Assembly (NCBI RefSeq): GCF_030733265.1
Contig: NZ_JASHJI010000010.1
Coordinates: forward strand, 124,001 to 188,000
Direction of reading: 5' to 3'
From: Roseibium sp. MMSF_3412
Lineage (GTDB): Bacteria; Pseudomonadota; Alphaproteobacteria; Rhizobiales; Stappiaceae
DNA: 64,000 nucleotides
Shown here one piece after another: positions 33,586-42,091 of the stretch (the stretch's first letter is position 1; each line of letters starts with the position of its first letter). Made by a program: the position numbers and the translations under genes. The notes under the pieces were generated by a model that saw only the letters and a program-made list of their open reading frames with translations, ran no database searches and was not told the DNA's origin.

Positions 33586-34356
33586 TTACTTGGCGTCCTC
33601 TTCGTCAGGCGCTGCTTCTTGGGCAGGCTCCTCCCCGGAAGCTTCCGCTTCATCGTCGCTTTTCAGCGAGTTGAGCTTCGCAAAAACGGCATCCGCGTCG
33701 ATTTCCTCTTCCTCTTCGCGCCGGACCGGCTGGCTTGGATCAAGCGAGAAGGCGGCCGCAATCGCGTCTTCGCTGGTGCTGTCCTCGACCGGCATCAGCG
33801 TTTCGACGGGTTCGCCGGCCACAGGCTGCGGTGCGTTCTTCGCGGCCTTTTCCACTTCCATGTCCAGTTCGAGCTGGCTGCACAGGCCCAGCGTGACAGG
33901 ATCGGATGGCGTCAGGTTGGCCGAGTTCCAGTGGGTCCGGTCGCGGATCGCGGCAATTGTCGGCTTGGTGGTGCCGACAAGACGCATGATCTGGGCGTCT
34001 TTCATTTCCGGATGGTTACGCACGAGCCACAGGATCGCATTCGGACGGTCCTGCCGGCGCGACACCGGGGTGTAACGCGGTCCCTTGCGCTTCGATTCCG
34101 GCACCACAACCTTCGACCCCTGAAGCTTGAGCTGGTACTTGGGATCGTTCTGCGCCTTTTCGACTTCTTCGCGTGTCAGCTGGCCGGTCAGGATCGGGTC
34201 CAGACCCTTGATGCCCTGGGCCGCTTCACCATCGGCAATCGCCTTGACTTCAAGCGGGTGCAATTTGCAGAACGATGCGATCTGCGTGAAGCTCAGGGCC
34301 GTGTTGTCCACGAGCCAGACGGCGGTGGCCTTCGGCATTAGCGGCGTGTTCGCCAT
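33586..34356 (-). CDS. trcR: Cell-cycle transcriptional regulator TrcR (DUF1013)
   Basis: The 256-residue product is a clear DUF1013/TrcR protein: MPKATAVWLVDNTALSFTQIASFCKLHPLEVKAIADGEAAQGIKGLDP, then YTPVSRRQDRPNAILWLVRNHPEMKDAQIMRLVGTTKPTIAAIRDRTHWN with an HTH-like segment, and an acidic disordered tail. TrcR is conserved in alphaproteobacteria and linked to cell-cycle transcription. It is followed upstream on the same strand by a quinone oxidoreductase gene, and the neighbourhood (DUF1192, rcdA, rpmE) looks like a conserved block. It has its own terminator. Confidence 0.93.
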   Translation of the reverse strand: MANTPLMPKATAVWLVDNTALSFTQIASFCKLHPLEVKAIADGEAAQGIKGLDPILTGQLTREEVEKAQNDPKYQLKLQGSKVVVPESKRKGPRYTPVSRRQDRPNAILWLVRNHPEMKDAQIMRLVGTTKPTIAAIRDRTHWNSANLTPSDPVTLGLCSQLELDMEVEKAAKNAPQPVAGEPVETLMPVEDSTSEDAIAAAFSLDPSQPVRREEEEEIDADAVFAKLNSLKSDDEAEASGEEPAQEAAPDEEDAK

Positions 34357-34510
34357 CGGATAAATTCCTCTCGTGTGCTCCCCCGCCCGGCAGGGCGAAA
34401 AAGCGGTGTTCTGGTTCTATTTCATGGAAAGTGGCGCGAATATATGCCGAACGCCGCGGAAACGCAAATAGGTTCCGCGACCGGCTGTTTCCACGGAATT
34501 TGAACGCCGT

Positions 34511-35515
34511 TCACGCATCCATCGTCAGGACGATTTTGCCAATATGTCCAGAGCTTTCCATCCGCCGGTGCGCATCTGCCGCCCTTTCAAGCGGGAAGGT
34601 GGAATCCATAACCGGCTTCACTTTCCCGGCCTCGATCAGCGGCCAGACCCTTGATTCCAGGCTTTCGGCAATGGCGGCCTTGAAGGCATCGCTTCGCGGA
34701 CGCAGCGTCGAACCGGTATGCGTCAGCCGCTTGACCATCAGGCGGGAGAAGTTGACGCTCTCCGCAACACCATTGAGCGTCGCGATCTGGCAGATGCGGC
34801 CTTCAACCGCCGCCGCCTTCCAGTTCCGCTCCACATAGTCACCGCCCACCATGTCGAGGATGACGTGGACACCCTCGCCGTCCGTCACCTCCAGGACCAC
34901 CTTTTCAAAGGCGGCATCCCGGTAGTTGATGACATGATCTGCGCCGAGCGCCCGCACGGCCTCCGCCTTTTCATCGGAACCGACCGTCGTGAACACTTCC
35001 GCGCCGAACGCCTTTGCCAGCTGGATTGCCGTCGTGCCGATGCCGGACGTGCCGCCATGAACCAGAAACCGTTCGCCGGAAACCAGACCGCAACGGTCGA
35101 ACACATTCGTCCAGACCGTGAAAAAGGTTTCGGGGAGCGCAGCCGCCTCGATCATGGACATGCCCATTGGGATCGGCAGCGCATGACCCGCATGCACCTT
35201 GCAATAGGTCGCATAGCCGCCTCCGGGCGCAAGCGCCGTCACCCGGTCATCAACGTTGAAGCGTTCAACGTTCGCGCCGCAGGCCACGATCTCGCCGGCG
35301 ACTTCGAGACCCGGCAGATCGGACGCGCCTTTCGGGGGCGGATAGGCGCCCTTGCGCTGAAGAACATCAGGGCGGTTGACGCCGGCGGCGTGCACCTTGA
35401 TCAGGATCTCGTCCGGGCCAGGCTCCGGCAGCGGGCGCCTTTCCAATATCAGAACATCCGCTTCTCCGGGTTCTGAAATTGCAACGGCTGTCATTTCGTC
35501 CGGCAAATTCTGCAT
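34511..35515 (-). CDS. NAD(P)H:quinone oxidoreductase (zinc-independent MDR family)
   Basis: The 334-residue product matches the quinone-oxidoreductase branch of the medium-chain dehydrogenase family: VHAAGVNRPDVLQRKGAYPPPKGASDLPGLEVAGEIV, AALPETFFTVWTNVF, VHGGTSGIGTTAIQLAKAFG (nucleotide-binding GxSGxG) and GADHVINYRD. There are no structural or catalytic zinc ligands. Start ATG 35515 (MQNLPDE) is preferred because AGGA lies nine bases upstream; ATG 35524 is too close. It reduces quinones or other electrophiles. Confidence 0.9.
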   Translation of the reverse strand: MQNLPDEMTAVAISEPGEADVLILERRPLPEPGPDEILIKVHAAGVNRPDVLQRKGAYPPPKGASDLPGLEVAGEIVACGANVERFNVDDRVTALAPGGGYATYCKVHAGHALPIPMGMSMIEAAALPETFFTVWTNVFDRCGLVSGERFLVHGGTSGIGTTAIQLAKAFGAEVFTTVGSDEKAEAVRALGADHVINYRDAAFEKVVLEVTDGEGVHVILDMVGGDYVERNWKAAAVEGRICQIATLNGVAESVNFSRLMVKRLTHTGSTLRPRSDAFKAAIAESLESRVWPLIEAGKVKPVMDSTFPLERAADAHRRMESSGHIGKIVLTMDA

Positions 35516-35663
35516 CAAAACCATTCCTGTTGGCTCATTTTGGGACTGGCGGGCGGTTACCTGTGTAGCCTATGGTAAATATGCCGTCAGCCCACTGAAA
35601 GGAAAGACGGATTGGAAAATCCGGTTGTGGATTTGTTTGGAGGACGGATCGGAGAGCGAAACG

Positions 35664-35858
35664 ATGGGCCTTTTTGACGAAGATATCCCCAAAAAGCCGG
35701 AGGCCGGCAAGATCACGGTCGGAGAAGATTTGGCACGATTATCGGAAGATGAGCTGTCAGAGCGCATTTCGGCACTTACGGAAGAAATTAACCGTACCCG
35801 GCAGGAATTGGAGCAACGCAGCACTATTCGCGATGCCGCCAACTCTGTATTTCGCTGA
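35664..35858 (+). CDS. DUF1192 small protein
   Basis: This 64-residue protein, MGLFDEDIPKKPEAGKITVGEDLARLSEDELSERISALTEEINRTRQEL, is a recognisable DUF1192 member. The C-terminal half is a predicted coiled coil. GGAG lies at 35651-35654 upstream of ATG 35664. The function is unknown. Its place between the quinone oxidoreductase/trcR unit and rcdA is typical for the family. Confidence 0.9.
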   Translation: MGLFDEDIPKKPEAGKITVGEDLARLSEDELSERISALTEEINRTRQELEQRSTIRDAANSVFR

Positions 35859-36273
35859 TTAGCTCGATATTTTTGGCAATAAATTTGAATTAAATCAGCT
35901 CTTTGCCGCATTTCTGGTAAATGAGCTAGGTAAATTTTTACGCGTTTACCACTCATTAATCTTTCCAAAGTATAAATAAGTTCATCCAGTCATCTGGATT
36001 TGAGTGGCTCCTGTCCACTCTGTTTGACGCCTCCCTGTTAAAGACTCAGAGCCGCAACCGTGCGGCTCTTTTTTTTGCTCCGCACGCATAGTATCCTCAA
36101 ATGGTTCTGGTTAACTGCCGATCGCGCAGCAGTCTGGCATGGCGTTTGCTCGGTATACGGCAACACAGCGCGTTCCGTTCCGATACGGGACATCTTTGAA
36201 AAGATGTTTCGACCCGGGACACACAATGTGGATGCGCATGGAACCGGAAGAGTAGATGAGGCGTAGTGATCCC
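35859..36273 (+). ncRNA. Structured 415-bp non-coding stretch, candidate sRNA or 3' UTR
   Basis: No gene is seen. From 35984 there are three successive hairpins: ATCCAG-TCAT-CTGGAT (35984-35999), GAGTGG/CCACTC (36002-36020) and a strong terminator at 36048-36076. An AT-rich block (35870-35980) with TATAAA at 35971-35976 precedes them. GGTAAA (35929-35934) and TTTACC (35945-35950) add another weak dyad. This may be a small RNA or the structured tail of the DUF1192 transcript. After 36077 the stretch leads to rcdA with no further structure noticed. Confidence 0.35.
36048..36076 (+). terminator. Strong intrinsic terminator
   Basis: AGAGCCGCA (36048-36056) pairs with TGCGGCTCT (36061-36069) across a 4-base loop, followed by eight T residues. 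It ends the DUF1192 transcript or a small RNA. Confidence 0.9.
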
Positions 36274-36819
36274 ATGACGGAAGACAACAAAAAAGCCGAA
36301 GGTCCTGCAAGTGCGGTGCATATTGCGCACCATCTGGCAAACTCGGACAACTTCCAGAACCTGTTTCAGGAAGGTATGTCTCTCGTCGAGGAGACCGCCA
36401 TGTATCTCGACGGCGAAGGCCGGGAAGAAGCAAAGCAACTGCCCCGCCCCGCGTCTCTTGCCTACGCGACAGAATCCATGCGCCTGACCACACGCCTGAT
36501 GCAACTGGCATCCTGGCTTCTGCTGCAGCGTGCCGTGAATGAAGGCGAAATGTCCCGCGAACAGGCCGGCAGCGAAAAGAACAAGGTGCGGCTCGACAAG
36601 CTCAGCAGCGCCACCGGCGGCCCCTCCTGGGACGAACTCCCGCATACCCTGCGCGACCTGATCGAACGCTCCACGCGCTTGCAGGAGCGCGTCGTGCATC
36701 TCGACAAGATGCTGTACCGCAAGGGCGAGGAAGAGATGGCAGAAGAAGCAGCCATCAATGACAACCCCGTCGCCTCACAGCTCAACCAGCTCCACGCGGC
36801 ATTCGCCAAGCTGGGCTGA
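36274..36819 (+). CDS. rcdA: Protease adaptor RcdA-like (DUF1465)
   Basis: The 181-residue DUF1465 protein has FQNLFQEGMSLVEETAMYLDGEGREEAKQL, YATESMRLTTRLMQLASWLLLQRAVNEGEMS, and ERSTRLQERVVHLDKMLY. In Caulobacter RcdA is an adaptor that helps ClpXP degrade CtrA and other cell-cycle factors. ATG 36274 is preferred; ATG 36256 would add six residues, and both have purine-rich stretches upstream. It lies in the same block as trcR and is followed by a strong terminator. Confidence 0.88.
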   Translation: MTEDNKKAEGPASAVHIAHHLANSDNFQNLFQEGMSLVEETAMYLDGEGREEAKQLPRPASLAYATESMRLTTRLMQLASWLLLQRAVNEGEMSREQAGSEKNKVRLDKLSSATGGPSWDELPHTLRDLIERSTRLQERVVHLDKMLYRKGEEEMAEEAAINDNPVASQLNQLHAAFAKLG

Positions 36820-36845
36820 TCCGGCCGGGCAGGAACTGAGTTGAG

Positions 36846-36870
36846 AAAGCCGCCGCGAGGCGGCTTTTTT
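36846..36870 (+). terminator. Intrinsic terminator of rcdA
   Basis: AAAGCCGCC (36846-36854), loop GCGA, GGCGGCTTTTTT (36859-36870). It lies 27 bp after the rcdA stop. Confidence 0.9.
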
Positions 36871-36931
36871 GCATCTGCGCCGACGGAGAAGCAAAACCGT
36901 CAAGGTGCAGGCAATCACCCGCGGCGTCGGA

Positions 36932-37525
36932 TCACACCGGCTCGATAGTCCGCATCAGCATTTCCAAAAGGGCGGTTTCAATGTCTTTGTGGGCGCGGTC
37001 ACTGGTTCCGGCTGCGCTCTGGCCCGCCCGTTCGATCAGATCCAGGACAAGACCGGCCGCTGCTGCGCGATTTGAAAAGGTCTCGGGCAAATGTGGCTCC
37101 AGCGCTGTGACAAGGCGCTTTCTGGTTCCTGAAAATGCCCTTCCAGTCTCGGGATTACGGAAAATCTCGGCAATGATCTCGGCACTGAGGGCTGCATTTT
37201 CCGGCAGGGAACAGGTCCTGAAATAGGCTTTGGCGAACGGGATCAGCACGTCCCTGCCCTTTGCCCCTGGCGTCTCAAGGAGGTCCAGAAGCGGCTCCAT
37301 CTCGGCTGTCTCCATCTCGGCGATGGCCGCAATTATCTCGTGCTTGCCTTTGAAATGATTGTAGAGATTTCCGAGGCTAATTCCTGCCTGACCGGCAATG
37401 TCGCGCATGCCTGTCTGATGAAAGCCTTTCAAGATGAACAGCGTCGCCGCCGCCTCAATGATCCTTTGGCGGCGCAGTTCGGACTTGTCCGCGCGCGCCA
37501 GCTTGTTTGTTTGGTCTTGCACCAT
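36932..37525 (-). CDS. TetR family transcriptional regulator
   Basis: The 197-residue product has the HTH RRQRIIEAAATLFILKGFHQTGMRDIAGQAGISLGNLYNHFKGKHEIIAAI, where ISLGNLYNHFKGK is the recognition helix. The C-terminal half resembles the TetR_C_6/BetI-like domain. It is divergent from a sterol-desaturase gene, with a perfect ACGAACGTTCGT palindrome between them. It probably represses that gene and the hydrolase behind it. The arrangement parallels the module at 31.4-33.5 kb. Confidence 0.9.
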   Translation of the reverse strand: MVQDQTNKLARADKSELRRQRIIEAAATLFILKGFHQTGMRDIAGQAGISLGNLYNHFKGKHEIIAAIAEMETAEMEPLLDLLETPGAKGRDVLIPFAKAYFRTCSLPENAALSAEIIAEIFRNPETGRAFSGTRKRLVTALEPHLPETFSNRAAAAGLVLDLIERAGQSAAGTSDRAHKDIETALLEMLMRTIEPV

Positions 37526-37628
37526 CTGCTTGCGTTACCCGATTGAGGTTCACTCCCGGCTTCCCAGTGTTTCACATTTCAGGTTTTGATCCGACTTGCA
37601 ATTCATCCGGCAGCTCACTAACTAACGT

Positions 37629-37640
37629 ACGAACGTTCGT
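37629..37640. promoter_or_regulatory. TetR operator palindrome
   Basis: ACGAACGTTCGT is a perfect 12-bp palindrome within GTACGAACGTTCGTTTT, a form common for TetR operators. It lies 18 bp upstream of the desaturase start, well placed to block its promoter. Confidence 0.75.
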
Positions 37641-37658
37641 TTTTTATTGAGGCAAGCG

Positions 37659-38573
37659 ATGTTTGACAATCTTGAAATCCGCCTGAGCGCCATGGATCCC
37701 GTGTTCACGGTTATCGAAATAACCGGTCTCGTATTCCTGTTGCTGCTGGTATCCGAGACGGCCTGGGATGTTTTTTCCGGATACCGGAAGTCACTTCGTG
37801 AAACCGGCGCCAACATTTTCATCTCGATCGTCAACACGATCCTGGAGCGCCTGGCATTCGGTGCCGTGTTCGTTGTCGCGATATTTGCAGCGGAAACGCT
37901 CGCCGTCGCAAGCATTCCGTTGTCCTGGTGGTCCTGGCTTCTCGCGGTCCTGGCTGCGGACCTGACATATTACTGGATGCACAGATGTGAACATCGCGTT
38001 CGCCTGTTATGGACCTATCACAGCGTTCATCACTCCTCTCCGGAGTTCAATTTCAGCACCGCGCTGCGCCTTGCCTGGATGGAAGCCCTGTTTACCTGGA
38101 TATTCTTTGTTCCCATGGTGCTGGCAGGTTTCGACCCTGCACAGGTGATCGCCGCTCTTGCGATCGTGATTGCCTATCAGTCCTGGATCCACACCGAAAA
38201 AGTCGGGAAGCTCGGGTTTCTGGAGACAGTGCTCAACACGCCCTCCAACCATCGCGTGCACCACGGCAGAAACCCGGTCTATCTGGACAAGAACTATGGC
38301 GGCATCCTGATCATCTGGGACAAGATGTTCGGAACTTATGAAGCGGAAACCGAAAAGGTCCAGTTCGGCATAACCGAACCGGTCAGGTCGTCGAACCCCT
38401 TCATCATCAACTTTCGTGAGACCGCCCTTCTTGTAAAAGATGTTCTCAGGCCCGGACCGCTGAATTCCCGGTTAGCAAGGATCATTATGCCTCCCGGTTG
38501 GCGCAAGGAAACCGGAGCGAAAAAGCCAGGCAAACCTCAAGGTCAGCCGCCGAGGCATTCGGGGTCCAAATGA
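37659..38573 (+). CDS. Sterol desaturase / fatty-acid hydroxylase family protein (second copy)
   Basis: The 304-residue membrane protein has histidine boxes HRCEH (108-112), HSVHH (121-125) and a later NHRVHHG, with KNYGGILIIWDKMFGTYEAE shared almost word for word with the copy at 32072. Start ATG 37659 is preferred over the in-frame TTG 37647. It overlaps the following hydrolase gene by 4 bp (ATGA). It is probably repressed by the divergent TetR protein. The substrate may be a membrane lipid or an exogenous hydrocarbon-like compound; this cannot be decided from sequence. Confidence 0.88.
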   Translation: MFDNLEIRLSAMDPVFTVIEITGLVFLLLLVSETAWDVFSGYRKSLRETGANIFISIVNTILERLAFGAVFVVAIFAAETLAVASIPLSWWSWLLAVLAADLTYYWMHRCEHRVRLLWTYHSVHHSSPEFNFSTALRLAWMEALFTWIFFVPMVLAGFDPAQVIAALAIVIAYQSWIHTEKVGKLGFLETVLNTPSNHRVHHGRNPVYLDKNYGGILIIWDKMFGTYEAETEKVQFGITEPVRSSNPFIINFRETALLVKDVLRPGPLNSRLARIIMPPGWRKETGAKKPGKPQGQPPRHSGSK

Positions 38574-39628
38574 AACTCGATCTCATTTCAGCGACGTTTG
38601 CAGGGTATCTGGCGGCATTCGGATTGACCGAACGGCCGCAAACACCGGTTACCCGCGACTACCACATAGAACATCACAGGCTGCCCGGCGGCAGTCCCGA
38701 GGTCACACTTGACGCGGAACTGACGATGCCGAAAGGAACTTTCCGCGTCCCCGGGGTTGTTCTCATCACCGGATCGGGACCGCAGAACAAGAATGAGGAG
38801 ATCGCGGGCCACAAACCGTTTCTGGTTCTCTCCGACTACCTGACAAGGCAGGGTTTTGCGGTGCTTCGATATGACGATCGGGGCGTTGGCAAGAGCACCG
38901 GCGACTTTGCCTCGGTAACGCCGCAAGAGCTGGCTTCGGACGCGGCTGCAGCGCTGCGGTTCCTGAAGGCGCATCCGCGCATCGCCGAAGGCAAGACCGG
39001 GTATGCCGGACACTCCGAAGGCGGCTATCTTGCTCCAATCGCCCAAAGGCACGTGCCTGCGGATTTCCATGTTCTGCTGGCTGCCCCCGCACTTCCCCTG
39101 CTGCCTGATGTCATGGCAACGCAGGTCGCCGATATAGCCCGGGCGGAAGGTGTGCCGGAAAACGAAATCGAGAGACAGCTCATTGCGGTTGACCAGATGG
39201 TATCCGTGCTCCGGTCGGCAAGGCCGCCGCAGGACATTCGCCGGGACCTGACGCGCGTGTTCCGCCGAGCCGGCGCGACCCGCCGCCAGTTGCGCGAAAA
39301 TGTGGATCTGTGGTCGACGCCCTGGGCGGCCGCCTACGCCCATCATGATCCCCGGCCTTTTCTGGAAGCACTCGACATTCCCGTGCTCGCCCTCTTCGGC
39401 GAATACGATCTGCAGGTTTCCGCCCGCCACAATGCACGCGTGATGACGGAACTGTTGCGGAACCCCGGCTCGAAAACGCTCGTGCTTGCGGGAATGAACC
39501 ACCTCTTTCAGCCGACCGAAACCGGAAAGGTGTCGGAATATGTCCGCATTCCGACGACGATTGATCCCTTGGCCCTGGGGATCATCGGGACTTGGATGCT
39601 GGACATCACAAGTGATCGCAGCCCTTGA
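38570..39628 (+). CDS. Alpha/beta-hydrolase (dienelactone hydrolase-like)
   Basis: The 352-residue product has an oxyanion-type GVVLITGSGPQNKNEE, the YDDRGVGKSTGDF strand, the nucleophile elbow GHSEG in GYAGHSEGGYLAPI, the acid Asp in LALFGEYDLQVS and a catalytic His in GMNHLFQPTETG. The pattern matches the BD-FAE/dipeptidyl-peptidase-like hydrolases that act on esters. ATG 38570 overlaps the desaturase stop, so the two are coupled. It may cleave an ester or lactone formed after hydroxylation by the desaturase-family enzyme. Confidence 0.85.
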   Translation: MKLDLISATFAGYLAAFGLTERPQTPVTRDYHIEHHRLPGGSPEVTLDAELTMPKGTFRVPGVVLITGSGPQNKNEEIAGHKPFLVLSDYLTRQGFAVLRYDDRGVGKSTGDFASVTPQELASDAAAALRFLKAHPRIAEGKTGYAGHSEGGYLAPIAQRHVPADFHVLLAAPALPLLPDVMATQVADIARAEGVPENEIERQLIAVDQMVSVLRSARPPQDIRRDLTRVFRRAGATRRQLRENVDLWSTPWAAAYAHHDPRPFLEALDIPVLALFGEYDLQVSARHNARVMTELLRNPGSKTLVLAGMNHLFQPTETGKVSEYVRIPTTIDPLALGIIGTWMLDITSDRSP

Positions 39629-39686
39629 ACGCCCGTGTTTGACTGCCTGCCATCTGCCGCAACGCAGGACCGGCATGACCCCGGTC

Positions 39687-39720
39687 AAACAAAAAAAACC
39701 CGGCCATAGGCCGGGTTTTC
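39687..39720. terminator. Bidirectional intrinsic terminator
   Basis: AAAACCCGGCC (39695-39705), loop ATA, GGCCGGGTTTT (39709-39719), with A-tract upstream and T-tract downstream. It serves the hydrolase gene (+) and rpmE (-). Confidence 0.9.
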
Positions 39721-39745
39721 ATGTTCAAGGCAGTGGCCGCGGCAC

Positions 39746-39970
39746 TTAAGAGCCGAGGAAACCCGCGAACTTGTTCTTGAAGCGGGACACGCGGCCACCG
39801 CGGTCCATCAGCTGACGGTCGCCACCGGTCCATGCCGGATGGGACGTCGGATCGATGTCGAGCTGCAGCGTGTCGCCTTCCGCACCATATGTGGAGCGCG
39901 TGGTAAATTCTGTACCATCGGTCATGACGACCTTGATGGTGTGGTAGTCGGGATGAATATCCGCTTTCAT
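39746..39970 (-). CDS. rpmE: 50S ribosomal protein L31
   Basis: The 74-residue L31 begins [29 protein letters not shown] and ends [14 protein letters not shown]. It has no cysteines, so it is the zinc-independent (C-minus) form common in alphaproteobacteria. The frame extends further upstream, but the family start is ATG 39970. It shares a bidirectional terminator with the convergent hydrolase gene. Confidence 0.97.
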   Translation of the reverse strand: MKADIHPDYHTIKVVMTDGTEFTTRSTYGAEGDTLQLDIDPTSHPAWTGGDRQLMDRGGRVSRFKNKFAGFLGS

Positions 39971-40282
39971 GACCGGTCCTTTCAAGCGCCAAGGCGTGCC
40001 TTTCAGAAAAGCTTCACCTGCCGGCGCAAAACGAGATAAAGGGCCGCCGATCCGGATGCGGACGCCGCCCTCAGAAACTGAGGCGGGGATATACCCCAAG
40101 GTGGCAGGCAAGACAAGGGGCAAATTCCTGCAATCGGGCTTTGGCATTGATCAAGGACGCAAGCCCGGCTTTGCGGCAGATTGCGATGCATGCATCGGTG
40201 CGACAGGCATTGTGCACGCGAAAGAACATGATAAAGACGGAGTGGGCCGCGCCGCAGCGCGCAGGCAAGGAGGAGAAGCCGG
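39971..40282. other. 312-bp divergent region between rpmE and the ABC exporter
   Basis: No gene is supported. It holds promoters for rpmE (leftward) and the ABC exporter (rightward). A perfect 14-bp palindrome CGATGCATGCATCG lies at 40184-40197. AAGGAGGAG at 40267-40275 is the ribosome site of the exporter. Confidence 0.5.
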
Positions 40283-42091
40283 TTGGCGGACGCTATTGCA
40301 TCAGAGCTGGAGGAAAACGGGAAAAGAGCCCGGCGCTCGCTGAGACCTCTCACGCGCCTCTTGCCCTATCTCACCAAGCACAGGGGCATGGTCGCGGCCG
40401 CCGTTGCGGCCCTCTTCTCGGCTGCCGTGATCACGCTCGTACTTCCGGCGGCCGTGCGCCGGATGATCGACTATGGCTTCGGAGCAGACGATCCTGCTCT
40501 CGTCAATTCCTACTTTGCAGTCCTGATCGGCGTTGTCTGCGCGCTGGCGATGGCCAGCTCCGTCCGGTATTTCCTGGTCATGTGGTTGGGCGAGCGCGTT
40601 GTTGCCGAGGTCAGGTCGGACGTTTTCGACCACATGACCCGCCTCAGCCCGTCTTTTTACGACAGTGCGAAATCCGGTGAAATCCTGTCGCGGCTGACCG
40701 CCGACACCACCCAGATCAAGGCCGCCTTCGGCGCAAGCGCGTCGCTTGCCATGCGCAACCTGATCATGTTTGCCGGTGCCTCGGTCATGATGGTCGTAAC
40801 CAGCCCGCGCCTTTCAATTTTTGTTCTGGCCGCCATCCCCATCATTCTGGTTCCGGTCCTCGGGTTTGGCAGAAAGGTGCGCAAACGCTCACGTTTCGCC
40901 CAGGACACGCTTGCGGATGCATCGGCCTATGCCAGTGAGATGCTGGGGTCCGTTCGAACCATACAGGCCTTCACGCACGAACAGCGCAGCGCAAACCGCT
41001 ACACATCCGCCGTCGAAGCGGCTTTCACCGCCGCGCGCCAGGCCATCGTGGCACGGGCCGCCCTCACCGGGTTTGCCATCTTTGTCATCGGCTCCAGCAT
41101 TGTTGCCGTTTTGTGGATCGGCGCCAGCGACGTGTTTGCCGGCCGGATCACCGGCGGCGAACTCAGCCAGTTCCTGCTCTATTCGATCCTGGCCGCAGGC
41201 TCACTGGCCGCCCTTTCCGAGGTCTGGGGAGAACTGTCCCAGGCCGCCGGCGCAGCAGAACGCCTGTCTGAGCTTCTTGAAATCGAGCCCGAGATCAAGG
41301 CCCCTGCCGTTCCGGCAAAACTGCCGGAAACCAGGCGGGGCGACATTGCCTTTCAGAACGTTTCCTTTGCCTATCGCAGCAGCGAGACCATGCCTGTGGT
41401 TCGCGATCTGACACTCCAGGTCTCTCCGGGGGAAACCGTTGCGGTCGTCGGCCCCTCCGGTGCCGGCAAATCGACCCTCTTCAGCCTGCTCATGCGGTAC
41501 TACGACCCGACGTCCGGTGTCATTCGCCTGAATGGCGTCTCGCTGCAGGAACTCGACCCGGTGGATCTGCGCAGCCATATCGCGCTGGTCCCACAGGACA
41601 CGGCGATCTTCGGCGCGTCGGTTGCCGAGAACATTGCGTATGGCCGGCCCGACGCTTCACGTGACGAAATTGTTGCCGCAGCCAATGCCGCCCTGGCCGC
41701 TCCGTTCATTGAAAACATGACTGACGGCTACGACACCCTCGTGGGCGAACGCGGTATTACGCTCTCCGGCGGTCAGCGCCAGCGGATCGCAATTGCCCGC
41801 GCGGTTCTGAGAAACGCCCCCGTATTGCTGCTCGACGAGGCAACCAGCGCACTCGATGCCGAGAGCGAAAATCTGGTTCAAAAGGCCCTCGAACGGCTGA
41901 TGGAAGGCCGCACCACACTTGTCATCGCCCACCGTCTGGCCACCGTGTTGAAGGCCGACAGGATCGTCGTCATGGAAGACGGACGCATTGTCGAATCGGG
42001 AACCCACGCGGAACTGAGTGCCGCCGGCGGTCTTTATGCCAAACTTGCCCGCCTCCAGTTTGGTGCGGAAACACAGAAACAACCGGCCTGA
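40283..42091 (+). CDS. ABC exporter, fused permease and ATPase (MsbA/ABCB type)
   Basis: The TTG start at 40283 is supported by AAGGAGGAG about eight bases upstream. The 602-residue half-transporter has six membrane segments in residues ~25-310 and an ATPase with Walker A GPSGAGKST, signature LSGGQRQR, Walker B VLLLDEATSALD and the H-loop VIAHRLATV. It resembles lipid or multidrug half-exporters that work as homodimers. Its 3' end overlaps the convergent LysR gene by 58 bp. Position after rpmE fits the usual alphaproteobacterial order. Confidence 0.9.
   Translation: MADAIASELEENGKRARRSLRPLTRLLPYLTKHRGMVAAAVAALFSAAVITLVLPAAVRRMIDYGFGADDPALVNSYFAVLIGVVCALAMASSVRYFLVMWLGERVVAEVRSDVFDHMTRLSPSFYDSAKSGEILSRLTADTTQIKAAFGASASLAMRNLIMFAGASVMMVVTSPRLSIFVLAAIPIILVPVLGFGRKVRKRSRFAQDTLADASAYASEMLGSVRTIQAFTHEQRSANRYTSAVEAAFTAARQAIVARAALTGFAIFVIGSSIVAVLWIGASDVFAGRITGGELSQFLLYSILAAGSLAALSEVWGELSQAAGAAERLSELLEIEPEIKAPAVPAKLPETRRGDIAFQNVSFAYRSSETMPVVRDLTLQVSPGETVAVVGPSGAGKSTLFSLLMRYYDPTSGVIRLNGVSLQELDPVDLRSHIALVPQDTAIFGASVAENIAYGRPDASRDEIVAAANAALAAPFIENMTDGYDTLVGERGITLSGGQRQRIAIARAVLRNAPVLLLDEATSALDAESENLVQKALERLMEGRTTLVIAHRLATVLKADRIVVMEDGRIVESGTHAELSAAGGLYAKLARLQFGAETQKQPA

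Noticed and set aside
40184-40197. CGATGCATGCATCG palindrome as a regulator site
   Set aside because: Perfect but isolated, with no repeat or regulator gene next to it; noted in the intergenic entry only.
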